Origin: Lithospermum erythrorhizon
Taxonomy: Eukaryota > Streptophyta > Magnoliopsida > Boraginales > Boraginaceae
Direction: 5' to 3'
Assembly: GCA_019722365.1 (NCBI GenBank)
Contig: JADFUC010000085.1
Span: 1,302,001-1,366,000 of the forward strand
DNA: 64,000 nucleotides
Part shown: piece after piece, positions 36,118 to 47,037 of the stretch
Layout: the number at the start of each line of letters is the position of its first letter
How positions within the stretch are numbered: the stretch's first letter is position 1
Notes under the pieces: model-generated
Seen by the model: only the letters and a program-made list of their open reading frames with translations
What the model was told of the DNA's origin: nothing
The model's database searches: none
Translations under genes and position numbers: made by a program

Positions 36118-38268
36118 ATGTCACTAAGAGCTTCAGCCACCCCAATATGCTTCCCCAAAACATTTATTACCACCTTATCTAAATCCTCAAAAAAGTCTCA
36201 GACCAAATTCTTTGCATGATTCAGTTTCAACATCAACTAGTGCACTTTCACTACTTGCTGTCTTAAATGCTACTTATGATGCTCAAGCAATTAGTATCCC
36301 TAAAGAGGAAATAGTTTCAACACTTACGAGTTAATATTTTATGTAGGAAAGGAGTAATGTATACAAGGAAAATAAGGAAAAATATAAATAAGTTACGAGG
36401 GTGAATGAAATAATTTTTTTGAGAAATGTACACTAAAATCTTAATTTTATATATTAGAAGTTTATTTTCAAAAATTAAAGGTACTAATTATTACAATAGG
36501 CCTCCCTAGTCCCACCACTAGTTGTAGTTAAAGTTTCCACCTACAATTAACGTTCAGTTCTTGAATTTTTTTGAATGTTGTATTTGCATTAAACTTTAGT
36601 GCTTAGCCAGTTTGATTTTCAATGATCAAAAAAATAAAATTTAAGACCTTAATCTGTACACATAACTTCAATTCGAACCACATTATCATGTTCATAGTAG
36701 AATACAGTAAAAATGCTAACATTAATATTCTTTTAGCATACATTATACAACATATGTAATTTAATTGAGTTCAAAATTTATAAAGTCAACATTAATATTC
36801 TTGGATATAATGGAATATATCTAAATGGCTCATGACTTCTTATCTATTGTGAAGTAGTAGATAATATTTGTACTCCGCTCTTGTGTCAATTCGGAAACGA
36901 CCTCCTCCTTATCACAGTTTTCTCCTTCTTATAGTGACATGTTAACTGTTGGGTAAAAGTTTTCTTGAATTTTACTAATACTCTTTTATTGGTTTGGATA
37001 TATTTGTCAGATGGAGTCAGCAATTGATCAAGTACAAGTGGGATCAGGTTTTTTCGATGCAGCATCAGCAGTTATTGGAACTGTGGTGGAACTGGTGAAG
37101 CCTGGAATTAATGTAGCCTTGCCGATCTTTCAGCGAGCTGGAGAACAGGCTCTAAAAATTGTTTCGCCTTTCTTCTCTGAGGCCTCAAAATCAGCTCAAC
37201 AAGCGATGCAGAGCTCTGGTTTCGACACACAGCCTGTTATGACAGCAGCCAAGGTGTGATTCGTATAGGCATTGTACATACCCTCATTTTAGTAATCTGC
37301 CTACTGTTTTGGGTGCTTTAAGTTCATAAGGAAAATATTTGTTAATCAAACAGATGACAAGGAAAACTAGTGGTTAAGTGAAGTATATTTACTTTATCCA
37401 GCAATGTGCTTTATGTAACAACTGAACTGGGATTGTTCTTATTGATTGGTGTCCTACTCTGATGATGACTAGTACTGTTTCTGTTGGCAAATGTGTCTTT
37501 CTTTGGTTAGGAACAAAATGTCATCACTAACCAATTATATTAACAAAAACCCCATTGTCGGGATCCTCGAGCTATATTGGCTGGTTCGATTCGACGTGGA
37601 GACGTAGGTATACTAAAAGGTTGACATGTAATAGTTTGAATGTCATTTGCTCATAGTTCTTTGACTAGAAATTAAACTTCCATGTTTGGGAAGTTCAAGA
37701 CATCGAGTTATTTAACAGTGTTTTCCCTCTAAAAGTGCATGGTTGAGTATGATTTGGCTTCCTTCTTGACTTCTCCATACTTGAAATTGTTGACTATATA
37801 ATTATTATATGAACTTGTATGTTTGGGTTACATATTATTATCCGGAAAAGAAGACTGATTCCAACTGAACTTTTCAGGTAAGCTAACGCCTGCTCAAACT
37901 CTGGACCTAATGTGTACAAGAAACTACATCATGATTGATATTAGATCTGAGAAGGACAAAGGCAAGAACGGTGTTCCTCGCCTTCCCTCAAGTGCCTACG
38001 TCGTCATTTCTCTGTATTAAAATGATCAGATATTCGGATTCAGCAAAAATAGTTGCGAAAACATTGACAAATCTTGGATTTAAGAACTGTTGGATAGTTA
38101 CCGATGGCTTCTCTGGAAGCAATGGCTGGTTGCAGAGCAGACTTGGAACAGATTCATATAATTTTTCTTCCGCCGAAGTTTTGTTACCTTCAAGAGTCAT
38201 CCCTGCTGCAGCTAGACGCTTCGGTACAACCAGTTCAGCTAAATTGCTACCTGGAAGCTCTGAGTGAT
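36118..38268 (+). pseudogene. CAS: Calcium-sensing receptor (CAS), decayed copy
   Basis: CAS is a thylakoid membrane protein with a C-terminal rhodanese-like domain, used in stomatal and light responses. Pieces in order: a start and transit-like peptide from 36118 (MSLRASATPICFPK...), broken by TGA at about 36217-36219, then a shifted frame with STSALSLLAVLNA and ISIPKEEIVSTLT to about 36333. The exon end lacks GT (GAG|TTAATA). A clean exon at 37011-37253 carries SAIDQVQVGSGFFDAASAVI and AQQAMQSSGFD. The exon for the transmembrane segment is absent. A third exon from 37878 has LTPAQTLDLMCTRNYIMIDI and SEKDKGKNGVPRLPS. An internal deletion with frameshift near 38020 follows, then SDSAKIVAKTLTNLGFKNC to the stop at 38268. 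A functional CAS must lie elsewhere. Confidence 0.85.
36848..36935 (+). repeat. SINE-like dispersed repeat, copy 2 (inside the CAS pseudogene)
   Basis: TGTGAAGTAGTAGATAATAT, then TTGTGTCAATTCGGAAACGA and CCTCC. The second part resembles the GTCGGAAACAACCTC phrase of common plant SINEs. Best match is the inverted copy at 61.3 kb. Confidence 0.6.
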
Positions 38269-38580
38269 GATTTCTTCTTTTGGTTTGTCTGATTTCTTTA
38301 GTTTTTCCTCTGTGTTGCATTAAGACACATGTTTTTCCGATTTATTTTCTGTTTAATTAGTTTCTATATAATATAAGTTCATGTAATTCCTCTATTAATT
38401 TACTTTTTATACTCAATAAAGGTCTCATCAACAAAATTCAGAGTCAGATCTCAACAAGAGTTGGAACTATTTTGAAACATCTAATGTATTGCATAAGCAA
38501 AAAGACGTTCCATAGTAGTTGAAAACAAAGAGCATAACATTGTTATTTCACTATCAGCATAACTATGGATGAAGGTTAAG
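38269..38580. other. Convergent spacer, CAS pseudogene and tetraspanin
   Basis: Probably the tetraspanin 3' untranslated region. No other feature seen. Confidence 0.5.
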
Positions 38581-40080
38581 TTAATGGTGGTATGATTTAT
38601 AAGAACCACCCCTATTTCCCTTTAAAGCACAACAGCCGATAGAGTACACGATGATAATGATAATTGTTATGATAAAGTTGGCGAGTGCTACCGTCCTCCA
38701 TTCATCTTTAATGTTGTAAAGAACTGAAGCTTTGCAGGATTTGCACTCAAAGCATAGCTCTGTCTGGACATTGCTCCATGTTTGGCAGTCGCTATCCGGG
38801 ACTAAAGGACCTTTCTTAGGCATTGACCAGAAGGTTCCATTATGAAATTCTAAGCCACAGTATGTTGGAGGCTTGCAACAACCAGACTGCCCACACATAC
38901 ACAAACTTGTAAGAATCAGTTTAGGTGAGTATTTACACCAATAGTTCAAAGTGGATCACATTTCATTATATTCATATTTTAGCAAGACTTGCTTTGATAT
39001 GGATTTTTATAAGAAACATTGATATTACACCTGATGTATAAGATAATATTCTTGGATGTTAAAAAAATACTAAACCTCTACTCTGGTAAAGAAAGCATGT
39101 TTCCATCCTATGCTCTGAGTTGACAAATCACACAAGTAAATACTTAATGGAAATATTTGATAATAGTACTTATTTAACATATGTCAAATTTCTTTTATTG
39201 TAGTTGTTTGTTAAAATTTCCATCTTCAGTTATTTTCTGACAAATGAAAGAAAATGTAGAGCAAATGATATGCAAAAAATGTAGAGCAATTATCCCAAAG
39301 TAGAAATTACGGAGTATAACGTAGAGCAAATGATATGCAGAAAATGTTAAGTGATCATTTGTAACCTTTTTGTACCTCATTCTCTTTCTTGTTTTTTAAA
39401 ATTGTACACTCGCATTATGTGGTTATATTATAACAATCCATATGATATTCATAATGTATAGTCTACAATAAATCGAAAAACGAGGCATGATACTAAGGCA
39501 AATAATTGAGACACATAATCGCATGGGAAAAAACTGTGAAACATGGCTCAAGGACAAATAATTGAGTAATATACAACACCTGAGTTGGAGAAAGCTTCGT
39601 CTTGTAGAAATCTGCACCTTTACCAGACTGAAATTTATGGCAGAACTCCATCTTCACAAAACAACTCTTGATATTATCCCAATTCTCACCATTAACGACA
39701 TGGTTCTGCAACCAATTCGAATAATCTCCAAGTCTTGCACTCTTGAAACCTTTCTTAGACAAAGCATTTCCAACCCCTTCATTAGTCACAACAATTGTGA
39801 ACATGGTGAAACCTATCAACCCAACAATGAGGAAGAAGTTCAATGCCAGGTAAATCCACAGAAAGAATGAGGATTTGCAAAATGAACCGACGAAACCAAT
39901 CAACGACATAGCGAACAACGCCAACCCAACGAAGAGGAGGGGCTTATGGAGGGTCCTATTGCAAAGATTGTCACCATGGCTGTTAATGTACAACCAAATG
40001 CTGAAGCCAATCGCGACGACAGAAAGAATGAGGAAGACAACGTTGAGGATCGTTATGATCACATTGCTTACTCTCGCCAT
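38581..40080 (-). CDS. Tetraspanin (TET8-like)
   Basis: Two exons, 39580-40080 and 38581-38886 (807 nt, 268 aa), phase-0 intron. Plant tetraspanins organise membrane microdomains, and TET8/TET9 mark exosome-like vesicles. Four membrane segments are visible: about 8-30 (VIITILNVVFLILSVVAIGF), 48-68, 75-98, and near the C-terminus (about 233-253, FIITIIIIIVYSIGCC). The large loop has the plant marker GCCKPP right at the exon junction plus PDSDCQTW and LCFECKSCKA cysteines. I chose the ATG at 40080 (MARVSN), which matches the family start, over the ATG 12 nt upstream. The single intron just before GCCKPP is the family's usual position. No disabling change seen. Confidence 0.93.
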
Positions 40081-40999
40081 TTTGACGTCCAAGAATCTTG
40101 CTCCGGCTTTGATTGATTTTATTTGACAATGTGCTTATGTAGTCACAGCTAAAAATCAGGGAACTTTCATCCCCAACGAAGATAAGTGACAACATATCTA
40201 TTTATGCATATGATATCAATATGAATTTTTTATTTTTGTTTTGTTTATCATAATTCAAGGCCTCTAAAAACGGTCAAACCAATGATTCTATTTTAAAAGT
40301 AATAAAAAGATCTTTTTATCGCTCCATATAAATGGTACTACGCACAAAGACATTCATAAATACAGATGCATATCGTGTAAACGGTTAACATGATGTAATT
40401 TATATAATAAATTTCTAACTTATGAAAGTTATCAATTTGAAGAGGTTGACTAGTCATGTCTCACGAGAGTATCGTTCTTTTATAGTAAACCATCAATTTT
40501 TAAATTTTATTGGCATTTATATGTAACCCCTAATTAAATTTTAATAGCCGCTATGTATAACCGTAATTAAGAGAGGGGTTTTGGTTTGTTAAAAACCTGA
40601 GTGTTTTTGCTTACTTTTGCCAGCCAATGCGGAATAAAGTTCAGGTTTTAAATGCTTTCCTAATGAAAATCAACTAATTATTTGGAATTTAACAAAATGT
40701 TAGCTACTCGATTTGTATTTTTCAATAGATCAGTAAGATATAACAAAATGTAATCATTACTTTCAATTCATTAGGAACACTAATATACCAAGATAATTGA
40801 ATATTTTGTTCAATAAATCAGCATTTCATTTTCAAACTCCAACAACAAAATAAATACATTAATACAATAGTTGGAAAACTACTTGCATGCAATAATTTAC
40901 TTATACTCTTTTTTCAAGTCCGACGCTTGTTACATAAGGATTCGAACCTGAAACCTCGTTATGGCGAATAATATTTCGTGAACATTGAAAAAATAGAAT
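40081..40999. other. Spacer between tetraspanin and TBL genes
   Basis: 5' flank of the tetraspanin and 3' flank of the TBL gene. At 40935-40960, on the minus strand, a GGTTCGAATCC box occurs without the rest of a tRNA. No gene seen. Confidence 0.5.
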
Positions 41000-42940
41000 C
41001 TAAAAATTGTTTTGAATGAGAGCTGCATATAAGAGTTGGTTCCAAGTATCAGGAACTCCAGGAAGACACCAATGGCTGCAATCTGAACCACGAGAGCCTC
41101 TAAAACCATAGAGTGAAGGGTGTCCATCTTTTCTCAATTGGGACAATCCTGTAATACCCAAAAGATAAACTGGTGTTCTCATTTTCCTCAACACTCTCCT
41201 TATTACTACTTCTGCTGGATGTGGCCCTCCTGGGTATTTTGAATCAAGAATCGGTTTTCTTTCTCCCCTGCAGTCCCTTGCCTTTCTGTTTCCCCATGCC
41301 ATTGCACTAATTCATGGAAGTTTGGAGACATAATTGTTACTGACACAAGAACGTATCTGAAGATCAACCACCTCCTCTGGCCGTGCCTCTTTCAATGTCT
41401 TCTACTAAACGCACTCTTATTACGACATCATAGATAAGCATGTTGTAACTTCTTAATGCATGTTGTACAATACTATAACGTTGGAGGTACCGAAAGAGGC
41501 TCATAAAGGATGCAGAGGATCGTCGGGAATATATAACTTGTACTTTAAATACTGTAAAATGAACTTACTTTGCATGGTCTGGGGAAATGCCTTGAAATAT
41601 GACTTTCGTTTTCTTGGGATCAACATACTTGTCTATCAATTTCCCCCATGTATGCAATGCTTTTTCGAAAGCCATTGTACGATTCATATCTTTTAATCTC
41701 TTACGCCCATCTTGAATATAATCCCATCTAGAAATCATTTGTCAAAGTTGTTAAAAAAAATGGTGTATCTACCAAACAAATTACATAATTCAAATAAGAA
41801 TAAAGAGCTACTAAGAGATCAAACTCAGAGGAAATTCATGAATAAATTATCAAAAGGGTTATTCTTGAATCAAAACTTACGGTTGATTTGTTCCAGTATG
41901 AAGCCACCAATGCCAGGAATTGAAGATCATGATATCTCTTCCCCTCCATTTCTTCATATCATTCATGGAGTCAAGTTTCAGAACTCGTCCAGAATTTTCA
42001 TTTATGATATCAACAAAAAATGCACTGCGGAATAACGTTACAGAGACATTGTATGCCTACACAAAATTGAAAGAGTGAAATGTGTAATAGTTGTTAGAGT
42101 TTCATCGGAAAATATCAAAATTTATAGAACAGGTATGATAGTGAAATTTTACTGTGACAGTTACAATTCTATTATCAGATAATGAGACACGTAAACGCTA
42201 TTATTTTAAATATAAACCTACATTCGTAAGACGACGTTAAACGGAAATAAGAATATATATAATGTGTCACTCAAAATATAATGACACTGTGTTACTAGTA
42301 CAATATATATAATTTGTCATTTAAACTGTACGTTAGAGGCGAAAGTGAGACTTACAGGAAACTTAAAATTGGACATATCTTTTGTTCTCACAAGTCTATA
42401 ATGAGCTCGAGGAAGTGCCTTATGAAGCATGCATGTAAAAGACTGCCATTGATTCAGACTCAATGAATCCCCAATGAATATAATCCTCTTTCCTCTCAAT
42501 CTTTTGTGAGATCTTCCCATTGAACCCACAATATTAATCATTATTGTCACAATCCAAAATAACAAAATGAATTGAACTTATTATCTAGGAATTTATAATC
42601 GACTCGACATATTAACTAAATTAAAGAAAAGGGTAATATATGAATTAACTCGCCTTGGTAAGTTGCACCTTGAGGGTTGCCATCTATACTTGAGGTACCA
42701 ATGATCAGGTCGACCATTTCTTTGACAATCAAAAACATGCTCTATGAAAGGACAATCTGATGAGTTATAAAGAGGGTAAGAATTATCATAAACCCATTTT
42801 CCATCAAACAAGTTACAACTTCTCCTTTCTCCTCTGATTTTACCAATCATGTCAACTCCCTTTCCATCCACTTCTTTCAACACTACAAAACAAACTCCTA
42901 GTATAAAAACAAGAAAATGTGTCCCAAAATAGTTGTCCAT
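41000..42940 (-). CDS. Trichome birefringence-like protein (PMR5/DUF231 family)
   Basis: Five exons: 42654-42940, 42356-42512, 41881-42056, 41569-41727, 41000-41306 (1086 nt, 361 aa). TBL proteins are Golgi polysaccharide O-acetyltransferases acting on xylan, pectin or mannan. Seen: an N-terminal hydrophobic segment ([13 protein letters not shown], signal peptide or anchor), the PMR5 N domain with [17 protein letters not shown] and [17 protein letters not shown], the GDS motif (GDSLSLNQW, about 110-112) and the DCSHWCLPG motif (D about 335). The subgroup looks like TBL36-45. Intron 1 is odd: its donor is AAG|GCGAGT and the family's usual acceptor before FNGE has TG instead of AG. The next usable AG, 14 nt further in, restores frame but drops about five residues between CNLPR and RLRGKRI. 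The gene may be weakened. Confidence 0.85.
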
Positions 42941-43021
42941 TGTGCAAAAAAATTAAGTACTCTAAGTCTCTAACAACAACAAAAAATCAACTTTATGGCT
43001 GACCGAATTTGCTAGGCAACA

Positions 43022-43029
43022 TATTTATA
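43022..43029 (-). promoter_or_regulatory. TATA box of the TBL gene
   Basis: TATAAATA on the minus strand, 82 bp upstream of the ATG at 42940. Good match and distance. Confidence 0.6.
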
Positions 43030-43425
43030 AGTAAAAATTAGTACCATTTTACTTTAAAGATTTGAATTGGGATTTTAAAGAGGGGATGAGTTTGAATATT
43101 ACAAGAATGAGTTAGCGTGACAGATCTGAAGATGGTTAAATAATTGGGAATTAAATTGGTAAGTCAGACATTTGAACAAAGAAAGGAAGCAACATAGAGT
43201 AGAGTGTTTTGAAGTCTTGATTTTGAGGATCCTTCATTAACGGCTGTTAATTAGGCTTCACATTAATGTTTATTGTGTAGGTGTAACATTGAGTTATGTA
43301 AAAACTTTATTGGCTGCCGAAACAAGAGATTTGTAACACGGTTAATTCATGAATATGATGTTGTATGTTTTCACACTACAAACGCTTTTCATGATACGCC
43401 AATAATTCATTCTAAATCGAACGAA

Positions 43426-43563
43426 TGTTAAGTTTCGAACTATTACTTGATTTATTATTATTTATGGGCTTTGTTGTATTAGTATTACGAGCCCTTAGGC
43501 TTCTTACACGAGTATATATATCAGAACTTTATCAACAATATGAGGGGAAGCTATCATATTTCT
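43426..43563 (+). repeat. Possible 5' LTR of the Ty1/copia element
   Basis: Ends in ATATTTCTACA directly before TGGTA, the first bases of the tRNA-Met primer site used by copia elements (TGGTATCAGAG); the rest of that site is mutated. The start at TGTTAAG is a guess. No matching 3' LTR was found. Confidence 0.35.
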
Positions 43564-46500
43564 ACATGGTACAGTCATGCATTAGGCAAGAATAATACTT
43601 TTGTTACTTTGTGAATCGTTGCTTCAACACATTTAGTTGCTGCTATATTTTGGTGCAATTTCTCAACTCTTGTTTCTTGCTGTTGGAGTGAAGCAAATAA
43701 AATACAGTAATATAAATTGGTGCTTTGTTTTTGCTTTGATTAAGCCATTAGACAATTGGTAGTTAGATTAATAAAGTCACGATTGCAAATTTGTGGTCTG
43801 TTCCGGATTTGTTTGTGCGTGAAAGGGTTTTTTTTGTGATTGTGAAAATATCAAATGGATGCTAGACAACAGCCCTCCACGTACAAATCATGTCTGTCGG
43901 CCCTTAACTTCAACGGAGCAATTGAAGGTTTGGGTAATTTAATTCTATTTTGATGATCGGTTGACTGGTAAGTGTTTTACTAGTTCTTGGATAATAGACT
44001 TTGGTATTTCTACCATGCTACCGGCGTATATTATCGCTGACTATATTATTGACAAGCTTCTGGGCTGTCCGACGGCCTTCCTGAAATGCTGTAGTCATTA
44101 TCCTTTCCTTGGCTGATCGATATTATATGATATTTTATATGCGTTTCAAGCGCATTTACAATTTAATTTCATAATCTAATTGTTCGACAATATAAATCGC
44201 GTAGCTCAATCTACTCAAGAATGCCGTTTTATACGTTAATCTCACTTTACTTCGACCGACAGCCTATATACTAATTTAAATGGACTCTATTATTTCTGTG
44301 TAGTATTCCCGGCGGCTAGTAATGTTGCTACGTGGACGTAGAGGATGTCTCCTCGGATTTCGTGGTATCAGACGGGATCATCTCTATAAAAGTGAGTCCG
44401 CCTTTACTCTTATTCCGAATTCTTCGTGATTTGTCGAATCAGCTTTGTATCAGGTTATCGCTGCACTCTGTGAGATTCCTTTGTCGTAAGCATCATAAGG
44501 CTACCAACCTTTGAATTACCCATTGTGATTTATGGGGACCCTATCGCACCGTGTCTTCGCTGCTTTATTTCTCGGCTAATGTTTTATGATTTTTTCTCGT
44601 GGTTAAAGCGGTTGTTTTATTAGTCGACAAACCGAAGTTTTAAAGATTTCATGCAATTCTTTGCTATGATTGAGCAGACGCTTCAAAAGTAAAAAGTTAA
44701 ATTTGTGCTGTAAGGATAATGATACTAGTTTTTATGCCTACTGATTATTTTTCCACTCATGGAATAAGTTCAAACATCATGCGTCGGTACTCCACAAGTA
44801 GAAAAGAGTTTAGCGTAAAACATAGGCATATTTTGAATGCGGGTCGATCGAGCTGGGTTTCGTGCTCATTTTCCAATTAAATTTTGTGGAGAATGCATTT
44901 TATCTGCTGGGTATTTGATTAATAGAACTCCTTTTAGTGTTTTGAGCTTTAAGTCTCGATATGAAGTACTATATAAAACATCTCCCCGACACATATTTAT
45001 GAGTGTTCTATCGTTTGTTTTGGTCACGACTAAAGTCCAAACTTGATAAGTTCAGTAGTCGAAGTCGTAGGTGCATTTTTGTGGGTTACCCTATGGGTGC
45101 TGGGGCGGGTGGAGGTTATATGATCTGGATTCTCATGTGTATTTCGTGTCTCGATGTCGATTTTATGAGAATAAATTTCTACGCTGGGCTTTTTCTACTA
45201 TCAGTCAGACGATTTCCTCCCCTACGCCGCTACATTTTATTGTACTGGAGTATACTCTAATCCCAGAGGGCGACACGTGTGGGACGTAGAAAAGGATGGA
45301 TTAGTATGTAGTGCCTCTACAGCCTCGAGTCGAGCCGTCCGGCTCCTATACTCCAAACTACAACAGCCTACTCCGGGTCTTTGGCTGCAGATTTAGTCAA
45401 GTGCCAGCGTTTTACCGGGTCAATGAGATGGAAGGTTAAAGGTTTCAGCGGTTGTGGAGTCAGCAGGACAACGGGCTAAAATCCCGCCTGCTCATCTCCG
45501 GGATTATGTTAGCGACACACTGCTCAAAAATTAAGTCCGGCTCTCACCGTCTTCTCTCCATCCTCAGCATTCCCCGATCCTATCAGAAGTTCTATAAATT
45601 GTGATCGCTTCGCTTGGGCACAAAAAATTTTGCAGCCTATAATCACCGACATCGACCAAAGTCATATAAAGAGGCAAAGGCAAATACGCCGAGCGTATGC
45701 AGAGGCAACGCAGTAAGGAGATCTCGGCATTAAGGCAACGGCATACGGAGGCGGTAGAACCGCATGTAGATAAAAAGGCTTTGGGTATACAATGGGTGTA
45801 CAAAGTTAAATATAAGTCGATGGCAAGACGGGAAATGCATATAAAGCTCGCTTGTCATGGCTTGCAATCACCGCCAGTGTAGTGGGATCGGATTATAGCG
45901 ACATTTGCCTCAGCTTGCAAAAACGGGTTACGTATGGGCATTTTTAGTCGTTGGCAAATTATATGAACTCGGAATTACATCGATGGATGTTCATAACTCC
46001 TCTTACATGGAGACTCGTCTGGTGAAGTCTGCTATGCTTATTGCTTCACGTAGTTTTACCAAGAGTCGACGACCGGCTCGGCAAGCTTCAAGTCGTTTTA
46101 TGGTCTCAAACAAGCACCCGCCGCCGGGTTCTCTAAATTAGCTACATCGCTGGTGAGATATGGGTTTTTTCGGGCTTTATTCGACATTCCTCGCTTACTT
46201 CAAGGGTAGTGTTCGTATTCATGTTTTGGTGTATGTTGATGACTTAATCATTTCTGGGAATGATTCCACTGATTTATCCAATTTCAAACAATATTTGAGC
46301 TTTTGTTTTCACATGAAAGATTTAGGGCTCAAATATTTTCTAGACAGTGCTGCTCAGAGCGCTATGAATATTTCTTAGTCGAGGGAAATATATCCTCGAT
46401 ATTATCAAGGAGGCAGTTTGTTGTGGGCTAAACTGCAGTTTTCTCCACGGAGCGTAATCGCCGCTTCACCCGGGCCCGCCGACCAAGGCACTACTGTGAT

Positions 46501-46840
46501 GTCGAGTGATATCGACGGTTAGCGGCCGCCTTTCTTTATCTTTCTTTACACGCCCCGACTCGTTTTCGCAAAGATTACCCTATCTCGCTATTTATTTGAG
46601 CCACGATCACCGTAGTGTCAGCGGTGGTGGTTATACTGGAAAGGTTGTCCAAAGGGCGTATTCTCTTGAAGCGCGATTGAGATTTGCATCTTACAAGCAG
46701 CGATTGGACACGGGTTGTCCTCTTACCAAGGTCGGTTCTGGATGGATAGTATTTCTCAATAATCTCCTAAGCTGAAGTCTAAGCAAGTTACGTCGCTCTT
46801 CTCGCCAGGCGTAATATAGGTTGACGGCAAAGAATACCGT
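43564..46840 (+). pseudogene. Ty1/copia retrotransposon, heavily decayed
   Basis: Copia order on +: protease-like WIIDFG near 44000, integrase HCDLWGPYRTVSS at about 44520-44560, integrase C-terminal ILSAGYLINRTPFSVL at about 44900-44945 and RLYDLDSHVYFVSR at about 45115-45160. Then reverse transcriptase ALGIQWVYKVKYKS at about 45775-45820, LVYVDDLIISGNDST at about 46222-46270 and HMKDLGLKYFL to about 46345. RNase H-like remnants follow to about 46830 (SGWIVFLNNLLS). Stops and frameshifts are everywhere. The gag part between the primer site and protease is almost wholly missing. The G/C content is higher than in flanking DNA. Domain order PR-INT-RT-RH marks Ty1/copia rather than Ty3/gypsy. 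Confidence 0.88.
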
Positions 46841-47037
46841 GAATTAAAAGTACAGCGGACTTCTTCAAGAAACTGGGCGTGTCGTGACGATCGACCGATG
46901 TCGCTTTATTTAGTTTTTGCTTAGTGATTTAAATTGAATAATTTAGGCAATCTTTTAAAAAAGTTACCTAAATAAGTTCAAATTAATCAATTTTATTTTT
47001 ACATGGGGCCTAAAACAATATTGCATACACCCTTCAT

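Noticed and set aside
40930..40975. tRNA gene suggested by GGTTCGAATCC on -
   Set aside because: No acceptor stem, anticodon arm or A-box at the right distance; probably an old SINE or chance.
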